Shown: positions 1 to 8,132, counted from the stretch's first letter. The stretch is DNA of 38,831 nucleotides from Actinomycetes bacterium (GCA_021796455.1 JAKACA010000011.1:1-38831), one strand, 5' to 3'. Translations and numbers: made by a program. Notes: generated by a model from the letters alone, not told the origin.

Positions 1-2
1 AG

Positions 3-74
3 CTTCGCGCCGTGGCCGCAGAAGCCACCGACCTCATCATCGAGGAGGCTCGCCGAACGGGGGCGGAGGTTTAA
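3..74 (+). CDS. C-terminal fragment of an unidentified protein
   Basis: An open frame enters from the left edge and ends at TAA (72-74). The visible 23 residues (LRAVAAEATDLIIEEARRTG and three more) look like a charged amphipathic helix, typical of a protein C-terminus. The family cannot be named from so little. It converges on the DeoR-type gene; the roughly 270 bases between them hold no supported gene. Confidence 0.4.
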   Translation, partial: LRAVAAEATDLIIEEARRTGAEV

Positions 75-346
75 TTGCAAGTTGAGGATCTACCTTGCTT
101 GGTACGCAGCACGGTGGCTCCAATCCCTTTGCGAATGGGTGTTCGGAGCCATCGTGCTAACATTCAGCGTGGATCGGGGGGATCGTCTTGAGACAGACGC
201 CCTGGTCAGGGGCTATTGCCAGCTTTCGAATTTCCGGGGAAGTAATTACAAGCTCAGCCGCGTGATCGCCGAGTACTGACTCGTTGCATGAGGTGAGCCG
301 GCGCGTATCTTGGCGTCCGTAAGTTCAGGAACAGTCACGGCTCAGA

Positions 347-1141
347 TCAGGACGCGACTTCGACTGCCACCTGATGACCGCTAACATGAACAAGCTCAAC
401 TCCGGCGGCGACGATCGCCGCGACGCTAGGATGGTCGGGTAGCGCATCGGTGACGAGCACATCGATCCCTGTGAGCGGCGCGATGTTCGCCAACGCCACT
501 CGTCCGAGTTTCGACGAGTCAGCTACTACGATGCAGCGCCGAGCTGCTACGAGTGCCGCCTGTTTCACGCTCGCATCGTCGAGGTTGTATTCGGTCAACC
601 CTTTTTCGGCGTCGACACCCGCGACACCAAGGAACACTACATCGCAGTTCAATCGCTTAAACGTACTTTCAGCCGCGGCGCCGACTAGGCTGAGTTCGCC
701 AGAGCGAAGTACCCCACCAGTGACCAGGATTCTCATCTCGGGTTCGTTACCTAGCTCCGCGGCGATAGCTATACTTGGCGTCACCACTGTTATGTGTCGG
801 CGTCCGTGGAGAGACCGCGCTATCTCCAGCGTCGTTGTGCCCACGTCGAGGATAGCGGTCTCTCCATCCGCGAGTAGCGCTGCTGCTGCGCGCCCGATAG
901 CGGCTTTCTCATCGCGGGCATGACCCTGTCGCAAAGCGAACGTCGGCTCGTACGAACGGCTTACGGTCGATATGGCGCCACCTCGTACGCGGCGAAGTCG
1001 TCCCTTGTTCTCAAGCAGCTCGAGGTCTCTGCGTATAGTCATTTCCGAGACACTGAGAGACGAGGCGAGTTCTGCAATGCCCACGTCGCCAGAGCGGGCA
1101 AGTGCCGACAGGATTGCCGCCCGTCTATCATGAAGCGTCAT
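347..1141 (-). CDS. DeoR/GlpR-family transcriptional regulator
   Basis: A 264-residue DeoR-family repressor. The N-terminus is a winged helix-turn-helix (residues about 3-57: RRAAILSALARSGDVGIAEL, then VSEMTIRRDLELLENKGRLR, then RVRGGA). The rest is the sugar-phosphate-binding DeoRC domain with the family signatures ILDVGTTT, VVTPSIAIA, VTGGVLR and VFLGVAGVD. Members usually repress sugar-catabolism operons and are released by a phosphorylated sugar; the ligand here is unknown because no catabolic genes are nearby. The ATG at 1141 was preferred over an upstream in-frame ATG at 1180 because GAAAGG lies a few bases before it. A candidate operator sits in the upstream region, suggesting autoregulation. 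Length and motifs look intact. Confidence 0.9.
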   Translation of the reverse strand: MTLHDRRAAILSALARSGDVGIAELASSLSVSEMTIRRDLELLENKGRLRRVRGGAISTVSRSYEPTFALRQGHARDEKAAIGRAAAALLADGETAILDVGTTTLEIARSLHGRRHITVVTPSIAIAAELGNEPEMRILVTGGVLRSGELSLVGAAAESTFKRLNCDVVFLGVAGVDAEKGLTEYNLDDASVKQAALVAARRCIVVADSSKLGRVALANIAPLTGIDVLVTDALPDHPSVAAIVAAGVELVHVSGHQVAVEVAS

Positions 1142-1203
1142 CGGGAGACCTTTCTCGTTCTCAGCACGCATGTGATTCATGCCCTCAAATTAGGAATTAT
1201 CAC

Positions 1204-1217
1204 ATACTGGGCAGTAT
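1204..1217. promoter_or_regulatory. Candidate operator, perfect inverted repeat
   Basis: ATACTG-GG-CAGTAT is a perfect 6+6 bp inverted repeat, 63 bp upstream of the chosen start of the DeoR-type gene and overlapping its likely -10 region. The position fits an autoregulatory operator. This is inference from symmetry and location only. Confidence 0.35.
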
Positions 1218-1246
1218 ATATACAGCCGGTTCATCTCAATCTTCAA
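1217..1246 (-). promoter_or_regulatory. Candidate promoter of the DeoR-type gene
   Basis: On the reverse strand a TTGAAG -35-like hexamer (1246-1241) is separated by 18 bp from TATATA (1222-1217). The -10 abuts the ATACTG/CAGTAT inverted repeat. A second AT-rich hexamer, GATAAT, lies about 20 bp downstream and is an alternative -10. Confidence 0.3.
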
Positions 1247-1653
1247 CTTGACGGCTTGCCTACCGGTCGGAGAGAAGGGTTGCCAGCGCTTTCGTTTAGT
1301 CGATCAAATCTCTAGTCCGAAGTTCCTGTGGTCAGCATACGTGAGCGCACCCGGCCACTGAGGAAAGGAGGTGGTGTTGTTGAGCTGACCCATGTCGTCA
1401 AGAGCGCATCTGCTTGCCGGTGCCCACAGGTGGCGTCCCCTCCGCGGCGTAAAAGTGAGACGGGCGTAGGTTCCCTTCAAGCCTGAGAGCACAGAAAGGA
1501 AACCCACACCCGTGACGAAACGAGTATTCCCCATCGAGCGCGTCCGCTCCGACACCGATCAGTTGTATCGGGTATCCCCTTGAGTACACCGGCTACGACG
1601 TCTTGTGGGGCGTCCTGGCAGGACTGCCTGAGCAGCCACTACCGCTGTCCCCA
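1247..1653. other. Intergenic stretch without a supported gene
   Basis: No convincing gene is seen between the DeoR promoter region and the IS remnant. A very short frame starts with GTG at 1512 and stops at 1583, and a purine-rich AGAAAGGA precedes it by 12 bases. It could be the 5' stump of a gene destroyed by the IS insertion, but its 23 residues match nothing I recognise. Confidence 0.3.
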
Positions 1654-2208
1654 GGTGTAGTTAACCGGATACGCCATTCAGTTGTTCGCCTCCGACCGCG
1701 AGCTCGGCGAGGTCCTCGAAGAGGTAGCCCACCTGGGCGTTCGCTTGCTCATGCAGGCAGCCCTCGAGGCCCAGGTGACCGAGTTCTCGGGCCTCGAGCG
1801 CTACGTGCGTGGCGAATGGTCCCGGGCGGGCAGCCGCAATGGCCACTGTTCCACGACCATCAAGACCACCTCGGGCCCGACCACCCTGGAGCGCCCGAAG
1901 CTCCGGGGAACCGACGAGGCATTCGCCTCCCGCCTGGTCGGGACCGGGGTGTGTCGCACCAACGCCTTGGAGTCCCTGGTGATCGCCGGCTTCGTCCGGG
2001 GCCTGTCGGTTCGCGGCGTGGGGGCCACCCAGGCCGAGGCCCTCGGTTCGGAGGCGGCCCTGTCCAAGTCGACGCTCTCCCGGATCTGCGAGGCCATCAA
2101 GGTCGAGTTCGAGGCCTGGCGCACGAGGGACCTGTCGGGGGTCACTTTCGACTACCCGTTCCTCGACGGGTCGCACTTCAAGTTCCGCTCCGGTGCCCCG
2201 TCCGAGCC

Positions 2209-2216
2209 AGTGCTGT
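2209..2216 (+). repeat. Left target-site duplication of the MITE-like insert
   Basis: AGTGCTGT here is repeated exactly at 2471-2478. The terminal-repeat alignment puts the element edge after AGTGC, so the true duplication is probably 5 bp (AGTGC) and the shared TGT coincidental; an 8-bp duplication is the alternative. Confidence 0.75.
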
Positions 2217-2470
2217 TGAGCGCCGAACGATTCGAGGATTCGCCGACGCCTAAGGCGAGCATGAGCCACAGGAAGGCGGCGTCAAGGCCGGCCGAAGGCC
2301 GTCCGCAGGACTCGGCCTTGACACCGCCGCTGGCCAGCCTCTTCGCGGGGCCACAATGGATCGAGTCCCCCGCCAGGGGGACCTACTTGCCGCTTTGGTC
2401 GTTCGGTCGTAGGCCAGCCCCGTGAGCGCCCTGAGCGACCGCGGGTCCTCAAACAGCGTGGCGGGCAACA
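2214..2470. mobile_element. 257-bp MITE-like non-autonomous element nested in the transposase
   Basis: The insert begins TGTTG and ends CAACA. Its two 50-bp ends align as inverted repeats without gaps at 32 of 50 positions, with the best blocks at the tips (8/10) and at GAGGA..CGC (8/10). It interrupts a recognisable transposase and is flanked by a direct repeat, and its removal restores the frame. It holds no coding potential of its own, but it has two internal hairpins: 2275-2328 and GTCCCCC-GCCA-GGGGGAC (2365-2382). TG...CA ends with a 5-bp duplication would fit mobilisation by an IS3/IS481-type transposase in trans. That assignment is inference. Confidence 0.75.
2275..2328. repeat. Long inverted repeat inside the MITE-like element
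   Basis: Arms 2275-2290 (GGCGGCGTCAAGGCCG) and 2313-2328 pair at 15 of 16 positions around a 22-nt loop. Structured interiors are common in bacterial MITEs; the arm pair might itself be a remnant of another small element. Confidence 0.6.
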
Positions 2471-2478
2471 AGTGCTGT
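2471..2478 (+). repeat. Right target-site duplication of the MITE-like insert
   Basis: The second copy of AGTGCTGT, immediately right of the CAACA end of the insert. The transposase coding sequence continues from it in the correct frame once the insert is removed. Confidence 0.75.
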
Positions 2479-3254
2479 GCGCCTGGGGCATCACCACGGA
2501 GGGAACACCGGTGCTTGTCGGCCTCGCTCCGGGCGAGTCCGAGAGCCACGACGCCTGGGCCGGGTTCCTCTCCGACCTCACCGGTCGTGGGCTGGCCCCG
2601 CCGCTCCTGGTCATCTCCGACGGGGCTCCAGAGTTGATCGGGGCCGCCGAGCAGGTGCTGGCCAAGAGTCTCCGTCAACGAGGCCTCATCCACCGGGCGA
2701 GGAACGTGCTGGCCAAGGTACCGAAGGTGGCCCAGGCCGAGGTGAAGGCCTCGTTCTGGAAGATCTTCGACGACATCGAAGCCGAACCGGGACAGGCGGC
2801 TGTCTACGTGCCCCGTGGACGGATCGCCGCCTTCGAGAAGCGCTACGGCACGACCTACCCGGCTGCCGTGACGTGCGTCACGACCGACGTGGCCAGCCTC
2901 ACCGTCTACCTGCGATTCCCGAAGGAGCACTGGAAGCGCATCCGTCAGTCCAACTTCATCGAGCGCACCTTCGGGGAGACCAGGCGGCGGGTGAAGGTCA
3001 TCGGACGACTGCCCGGCGAGCGCAGCTGCCTCTCGCTGGTGTGAGCCGTCCTCGACCGGGCCTCCCAGGGATGGAGAGGGGTCAAGCACACGCCGACGAC
3101 CACCCGGCTGCTCGTCGATCTCCGTCGCCAGCTCCTGGAGCCACTGCGCTCGATCGCATCGACCGACAGTTCCCAACGGGAGGAGGGCGAAACCGTCACA
3201 GCTTTCGCGTAATCTCATCAACCAGGAGCCCGCGTCCGCCCAGCTTTTACACCG

Positions 3255-4245
3255 TCACCGGAAGCCACCGCTCCGTGCAACCATCTTCGCAACCCGACTC
3301 GGCTGAATTGCCGTCTTCCAACTGGAGGGACGGCTACTCCCTGGAACTCGATACCTGGCCTGAGCTGCCCAAACTCGACGCGAGGAATCCCGCTGGACAC
3401 TGATGTCGAGCCTGGCAGAACTGGGAGGTGAGAGTCTCGTCGAGTTGCCGGCGTCCACGTCGAACGTCTCAGTCCGTTCTGCAACTCGACTGAATCCGAT
3501 CTTGCGGTTACTGGACTCTTCAGGTGTGGTCAGCGCAAGAGCTCTACCGTATGGGAAAGCAGAACGAGGGCCTGTCAGCCGTGTCGTCGTGGTGGGTTAC
3601 CGCTGGCTTCGGCGCAACGAGAAGACCGGCGAAGTCTGGCACGAGCGCCCGCTTGCGATCTGAGGCGGAGATCTGGTCGCCTCGTCCACGGCGGTGATCG
3701 CGTCGCCGCCAGAGCGACAGGGAGGTCATTCCGCCGGCGAGACAACAAGTCAACCTGGTCCTCGAACCGGCGCTCGAGCCGAGCACTTGACACCTCAATG
3801 ATGGCCCGAGCCGATCGTGTCGGCCCGTTGACGAGGGGCGCGAGGTGGCCCCATGCTTCTGGCAACGAGGTGGTCCCTTGAGACCGGCAAGCGACATCGT
3901 GCTCTCGCAAGAGAATCACGAGTTCTTGGCTGCCGCTGCCTTGCCAAAGGCTGAACTTAAGTGTACTCGTTTAACATGCGGGGAGTTCGAGGGACTCGCG
4001 CCTTCATACCAGTCGAGCCTCTAGGGAGGACTGGTCGAGGGGGGTTGGCAGGTTGGCTCTGGAGAGACGGGTGTGAATGGAGGAAAATATATGAGAACGT
4101 GCTAAATGTTGTTCCATCTGTCGGCGAAAGCGCGGACACCGCGAGAGCCCTCGGCACATGTTGGGTGATTGTCGAACCTCGCGGCCGGAAGTCCGGCGAG
4201 CTCGCGTTGTGCGATGACCTTGGTCCGCGTATGAGCTGGGCTCCC
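3255..4245. other. Roughly 1 kb without a supported gene
   Basis: Open frames of 70-120 codons occur on both strands, but none shows a recognisable domain, a ribosome-binding site or a convincing composition, and they overlap one another. I read this as decayed DNA between the IS and the restriction gene. A short frame at 3403-3663 (+) is the most gene-like by its ending (YRWLRRNEKTGEVWHERPLA), but I cannot support it. Confidence 0.35.
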
Positions 4246-4275
4246 GCCGCGGGCGAATCGCGGTTCGCCCGCGGC
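4246..4275. repeat. Perfect 12-bp hairpin upstream of the restriction gene
   Basis: GCCGCGGGCGAA (4246-4257) and its exact reverse complement (4264-4275) surround a TCGCGG loop. No T-tract follows. It lies 72 bp before the restriction endonuclease start and could be a terminator-like or protein-binding structure limiting expression of the nuclease. Confidence 0.5.
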
Positions 4276-4347
4276 TGATAGGCATGATCGTCGCCCCGGT
4301 GTTGGCATCTGAACTTTGCTGTCACGCGTCACCTACGATCGCGCTCT

Positions 4348-4965
4348 GTGCGCATCGTCGAGGAGATCGACCTCCTTGACCTAGATGACTGCAAGCACAG
4401 TTCGGGGATCACCGAGGTTCTCGCTGACATCCGGACCTCGGTCACCCGACTGGTTTGGCCTCCGGGAGCCGACAAGTTCACAATCTACCCGGAGTCGGGC
4501 AAGAAATCTGGCCAGGGCAACGGCGTTCGGCCTGTCCGAGACGCCTTCGTGATGCAGCTCGTCGACCGGGGTTGGACTCCCGAGCTGGACTTCCCCGTTG
4601 TGAACCCGTCATCGATGGCTCGATTCGGGCCGCTCGATGCGGCCAAGCTCGTGGATGGGAAGCCCTTCGTGGTCGAGTGGGAGTCGGGCAACATCAGCTC
4701 GTCACACCGCTCGATGAACAAGATGGGGCTCGGCCTCGTTCGCGGCGTGATCGTCGGCGGCGTTCTGGTGCTACCGAGTGCCCGTCTGGCGAGCTTCCTG
4801 ACTGATCGAATCGGCAACATTCGTGAGCTGCGACCCTACTTTCCGGTTTGGGAGGCTCTGAAGCCGGCTGCTGGCTACTTCGGTGTCATGGTGATTGAGC
4901 ACGACGCCGAGTCCACCGACGTCCCGAGAATCAGAAAAGGGACTGATGGGCGGGCACTTCTCTAG
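4348..4965 (+). CDS. Type II restriction endonuclease, BamHI/BglII-like
   Basis: A 205-residue protein, close to the usual 210-220 of this nuclease group. The core carries the family-like run FVVEWESGNISSSHRSMNKM followed by GLVRGVIVGGVLVLPS and LTDRIGNIRELRPYFPVW. Glu110-x-Glu112 matches the ExE (BamHI) or ExQ (BglII) pair of the active site, with Asp97 or Asp103 as the likely upstream metal ligand. It would cleave DNA at a short palindrome that cannot be predicted here. The start is GTG at 4348. No Shine-Dalgarno is visible, but TACGAT (4334-4339) is well placed for a leaderless transcript. The 3' end overlaps the convergent methyltransferase by 35 bp, so the two form an R-M pair. It looks intact. 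Confidence 0.85.
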   Translation: MRIVEEIDLLDLDDCKHSSGITEVLADIRTSVTRLVWPPGADKFTIYPESGKKSGQGNGVRPVRDAFVMQLVDRGWTPELDFPVVNPSSMARFGPLDAAKLVDGKPFVVEWESGNISSSHRSMNKMGLGLVRGVIVGGVLVLPSARLASFLTDRIGNIRELRPYFPVWEALKPAAGYFGVMVIEHDAESTDVPRIRKGTDGRALL

Positions 4966-5788
4966 TCGGCCTTTTCTGCTGACCCTTCGCGGCATCCCCT
5001 CGATTAGGGGCCGGCACTACAAAGGTCCGGCCCTCGAGCCTGGCGATGATCGGCTCGACCTCGCCGAGTTCACTGCCCAACCAACGCCGATGCAGTCTCT
5101 CGGCTACGGCGAACGTTGTGCCTGATCCGCCGAACGGGTCCAACACAATGTCACCCTCGACGGAGCTGATTGTGACCACTCGCTCAAGCAGCTTCTCGGA
5201 TAGTTCGTTGGCGCCACGGCGCTTCGTCCGAGCGTGCCGAACCGGAGGTATGTCGGTCCAGACGTCGGTAACGTTGAGCCCTGCCGGGTTCAGCTTGTTC
5301 CGGTGGCCGCCGTAGTCCTTGATGTCGCCTCCGCAGTGTCGACAGACCGGGATAGGGACTCTCGGCCTCACGAACCTCTTGGGCTTGCCCTTGGTGTAGT
5401 AGAGCAATGAGTAGTGCGACGGGTACAGCCGTCCAGGGATCGGCATCACCATCTTGATGTCTACCGCTACCCAGTGACGGAACAACATCCCGTTGTCGTT
5501 CAGCTTGTGACCGAGCTCGACATTCCAGCGTGGCAGGTTGTACAGCCAGAAGGCCCCGCCCTTCGCCAGAAGCCGGCAGCCCTCCTTGATCCACTGGCCG
5601 CACCAGTCCAGGTAGCGGTCTTCATCCAAGTCGTCACGGATGCCGCTGCCGTAGTCCTTGTTCAGGTTGAACGGCGGGTCAGCGAAGATCAGATCGATGG
5701 ACTCATCTTCGAGCGATGCCAGAAGGTCCAGGCAGTCGCCCTGAAATAGAGAGCCGTGGTCAGTGGAGAAGATCGGAACTGGTGTCAT
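4931..5788 (-). CDS. Beta-class DNA methyltransferase of the R-M pair
   Basis: A 285-residue site-specific methyltransferase. The catalytic motif IV, DPPF in LIFADPPFNLNKDYG, comes near the N-terminus. The AdoMet-binding motif I, DPFGGSGTT, comes near residue 230. The order IV then I defines the beta class. DPPF (not SPPY) favours N6-adenine over N4-cytosine methylation, though this is not certain. A CRHCGG segment looks like half of a metal knuckle and may lie in the target-recognition region. The ATG at 5788 was chosen because GCGAGG precedes it closely; a GTG at 5836 would add 16 unconserved residues. It protects host DNA from the convergent nuclease at 4348-4965, with which it shares 35 bp of 3' sequence. 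Confidence 0.92.
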   Translation of the reverse strand: MTPVPIFSTDHGSLFQGDCLDLLASLEDESIDLIFADPPFNLNKDYGSGIRDDLDEDRYLDWCGQWIKEGCRLLAKGGAFWLYNLPRWNVELGHKLNDNGMLFRHWVAVDIKMVMPIPGRLYPSHYSLLYYTKGKPKRFVRPRVPIPVCRHCGGDIKDYGGHRNKLNPAGLNVTDVWTDIPPVRHARTKRRGANELSEKLLERVVTISSVEGDIVLDPFGGSGTTFAVAERLHRRWLGSELGEVEPIIARLEGRTFVVPAPNRGDAAKGQQKRPTREVPAHQSLF

Positions 5789-6122
5789 GAAGCCTCGCTT
5801 GGGCGGTGAGCGTGCAGAAGGCGGGTGTCTGAACACCGATAGGAGGTCGACCGGGGTTGGGGCCGCGACGCAACATTTGCGTAACTCTACCGAGCGGGAT
5901 CTCGGCGGACAGGGACGCTAGCGAATCGTTGGACCTGCCGTACCTCTTGGCTGGCATGCCGCCTGACCTCCTTGGCTACCGTTCCCACTCCAACCTCCGT
6001 CAGAGTCTATCGAACGGGTGTTCGCTCACGGTGCCAAAAGCGTATCTGCAGGTCAGCAGGACATTTCGGCCGGTTCAGTCTCGTCCTTCGTGGCTGTTAC
6101 ACCCCCAGCATATGGTAATCGC
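5789..6122. other. Intergenic region upstream of the methyltransferase
   Basis: No gene or RNA is supported. It should hold the reverse-strand promoter of the methyltransferase. I see no controller-protein gene or clear C-box-like repeat. Confidence 0.3.
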
Positions 6123-6371
6123 ATGGCTTCACCGTGGTGGTGGTGGGAGAAGGCGCTGGATGGGTGGCTTGGTCGCCGAGCCGGGCAGGTTGCGGCCGCC
6201 ATCACGCTCGTTGCGCTCTCGCTCGGTGTCATCCACCCAGCGCTGACCGAGTGGCTGTTTCGAAGCTTCGGCGACTGGGGCACGCACGAACTGATGTCGA
6301 GGCTGGCTCCGATACTTAGGAGCCTTGAACATCTGAACTACCAACGACCGATCCACTCTGGCGCTAAGTGA
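6123..6371 (+). CDS. Small putative membrane protein, hypothetical
   Basis: An 82-residue frame from ATG 6123: Trp-rich N-terminus (MASPWWWWEKALDGWLGR), one hydrophobic segment (residues about 20-43, AAAITLVALSLGVIHPA) and a polar tail. No family is recognised. Just past its stop, frame +1 continues with a coding-like tail (LGEIADKLKSDFDKQYLTQF, ending at TGA 6466-6468). The original gene may therefore have been longer and frameshifted near 6350-6370. It converges on the SIR2-domain gene. Low confidence that it is expressed. Confidence 0.35.
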   Translation: MASPWWWWEKALDGWLGRRAGQVAAAITLVALSLGVIHPALTEWLFRSFGDWGTHELMSRLAPILRSLEHLNYQRPIHSGAK

Positions 6372-6516
6372 TGAAGGCAGCGGAAAAGGACCAGCTCTTG
6401 GCGAGATCGCGGACAAGCTAAAAAGCGATTTCGACAAGCAGTATCTCACTCAGTTCGCCGACGAGTGAGGATGAGATCCTATTCCCAGTCGTTCCGATGG
6501 CAACAAATAGTCTCCC

Positions 6517-7605
6517 TCAAGACAGCAGGCCTGGCCACTTCAGGATTGACTCCATAGCCTCGCTGCCCTGCCCGTCATAGACCTGAATATGGAGACTGTC
6601 GGGGTTGAGATGCCACCCTTGAAGAACGTCAGGGAGTTCCTTGGTGCGCCGCGCGATCCTCAACACGGCTCCGCTGTCCTGCGCGTTGTACCAACGTCGG
6701 ATGGCCTCGTTGACGTGAGCATCTCGGAACGAGTAACCGATCACGACTAGCTTGCGTGCTTGATCGAGCGCTGTCAGGGACTCGGCGTACAGATCGAGGA
6801 ACGGACCGTCGGCTCTCAGCTTGTTGCCGTCACCAAAAATAACTTCGGGTGTGTCGCGACCGGCATGCCTCATCTCTCTGTTGACAAACTGTCCGTGCTC
6901 GATCGGGTCCATCTCGACGACTTCGCCATCGTTTGCGCTTCGTCGCCAGGTCACCGATCCGTGCAGTTTCACGAGCCGCAGAGCCGCTGCAGCGCCAGCG
7001 TCGTTGAGGTTCTCGAACGGATACGGTCCGCAATCCACCTGGAAGGTGTAGCCGGCCGCACCGACCGCGGTTTCGAGTGCTTCGTCGTAGTTCAGTGTTA
7101 TAACCGTCCGCCCCCGCATCACGGAACCCAAGTGCCGGAGGTAATCGAGCCGATTGTCCCGGGGCGATCCGGTCCAACTATACGTTCGTGCGAGCTCCAC
7201 GTATAGCTCGTCTATCAACTGACCGGTCGGGCTGCCCTGGATCGTGGCCGCTTGATTAGTAAGGTAATCGCCGATCTCGGGCTTCTACGTGCTCACCAGC
7301 TTGGCGATGTCGAGTGACTCGATGACCGGTCGTCGGTCTGCCTCCCTGCCCACGGTCTCCATGCCGTGTAGGAAGTCGAGCACCCTAAAGAGCCGCTCCG
7401 GATCGTCGGCTCCGTTGGACCCGAACGCCAGCTGACTGAGGTTGCGGTAGAGCGGGCCGAGAGTGTCGAGTAGCGACGCCTGGAGCTCTTCCGCCGTCGG
7501 GAAGCCGGCATCGACCGAGGCGCCCGCGCCTAGCAGGACCAGAGTGTCGGAGGGCAACTGGCGCTGTTGACGTCGTCCATCTCTTGACCAGGTGACTGGT
7601 GGCAC
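6517..7605 (-). pseudogene. SIR2-domain protein split by an in-frame TAG
   Basis: Two consecutive segments in one frame form a 362-residue SIR2-like protein. The N-terminal part has the NAD-binding signature LVLLGAGASVDAGFPTAEEL. After a TAG codon (7287-7285) the frame continues with RTVITLNYDEALE, RLVKLHGSVTW (catalytic-type His) and KLVVIGYSFRDAHVNEAIRR. These are the signatures of the SIR2_2-type domain, whose members act as NAD-consuming effectors in several anti-phage systems. Sequence around the TAG still reads as protein (IAKLVST-stop-KPEIGDYLTNQAA), so a single base change explains the break. The apparent start is GTG 7605, which has no clear ribosome-binding site; the second half could be restarted internally at 7218. 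Recent inactivation, programmed readthrough or a sequencing error are the options. Confidence 0.75.
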
Positions 7606-8132
7606 AGGGCAGCGTGAGTAGTTGCAGATGGAGGAAGAGATGTGCTCGTGAGATCACCGGGCAGATGCGGCACCTCCGGGAAGATGACAACTCCCCCAGC
7701 AGGTGACCGCCAACGGAAGCTGTCAATGGCGCTCGGTGAAAGAGTCTGGCACGCCGCTTCCACTGACATCCCGGAGGAGCGCTTCCTTCGGAATGATCTC
7801 GACTAGTCAGTGATCGAAACGCTTGACCTTGTCGAGTCCCCGGTCGAGCGGCCTCCCGAGAGGATCGGGATTCGCTGGTGTTTCAGAGCTTGACTCCGGA
7901 GCACAGCCCCCAGTAACCACCACGCCTTCGTTCTTGTTCGTTGCAGGCTCTCACCGCTCGCCGGCTCTCGCCGTCTCTCGGCAGCAGCAGGGCCGAGTCC
8001 CGAGTGACGGCAGGTCGGATCCAGAGCTTGTTCCACGGGCTGGTAGTTCATGGTGGTGCGATTGACGGTGACATGCTTTCCTCGCCGCAGCTTCTCGTTG
8101 TCCTGGCCGAGCACGGCTAGATCCCGCCCCTG
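7606..8132. other. Stretch between SIR2 gene and integrase, no supported gene
   Basis: Reverse-strand frames occur (for example 7803-8114, 103 codons), rich in Arg, Ser and Gly and without recognisable domains. An excisionase or replication gene is often found here in integrative elements, but none can be recognised. Confidence 0.3.

Larger units (their letters stand above)
1682..3212 (+). pseudogene. IS256-family (Mutator-like) transposase, disrupted
   Basis: A DDE transposase broken into pieces. The first part (1682-2216) ends with FLDGSHFKFRSGAPSEPVL, which carries the first catalytic Asp. The second part resumes at 2476 with CAWGITTEGTPVLVGL and carries the second Asp (VISDGAPEL) and the catalytic Glu (FIERTFGETRRR). 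The frame is broken by the insertion at 2214-2470. Removing 262 bases (element plus one target copy) joins the frames exactly as ...EPVL-CAWGITTEG... A second lesion is TGA at 3042-3044, where the family normally has Trp (SLV-W-AVLDRAS). After it the same frame continues for 56 codons with family-like sequence to TAA at 3210-3212. The apparent start is TTG at 1682. Excision of the insertion alone would therefore not fully restore the protein. Confidence 0.9.
1654..3254 (+). mobile_element. Degenerate IS256-family insertion sequence
   Basis: The element is defined by its transposase remnant (1682-3212). The outer ends are uncertain. GGTGTA at 1654-1659 and its complement TACACC at 3249-3254 are inverted and lie at the expected short distances from the transposase, so they may be parts of eroded terminal repeats, but flanking similarity is poor. 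The element has two disabling lesions: a 257-bp insertion and a nonsense codon. Confidence 0.55.

Noticed and set aside
82-279. 65-codon forward frame near the left edge
   Set aside because: No ribosome-binding site, no recognisable domain, and composition unlike neighbours.
1422-1440. GGTGGCGTCCCCTCCG as a possible second attachment site (partial resemblance to the tRNA 3' end)
   Set aside because: The similarity is short and interrupted and does not include the T-arm sequence.
2250-3221. Long reverse-strand frame of over 300 codons
   Set aside because: It lies antisense to the transposase with its catalytic motifs and spans the MITE border; high-GC shadow.
7803-8114. Candidate excisionase gene next to the integrase
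   Set aside because: No helix-turn-helix or other motif can be seen; Arg/Ser-rich composition looks non-coding.
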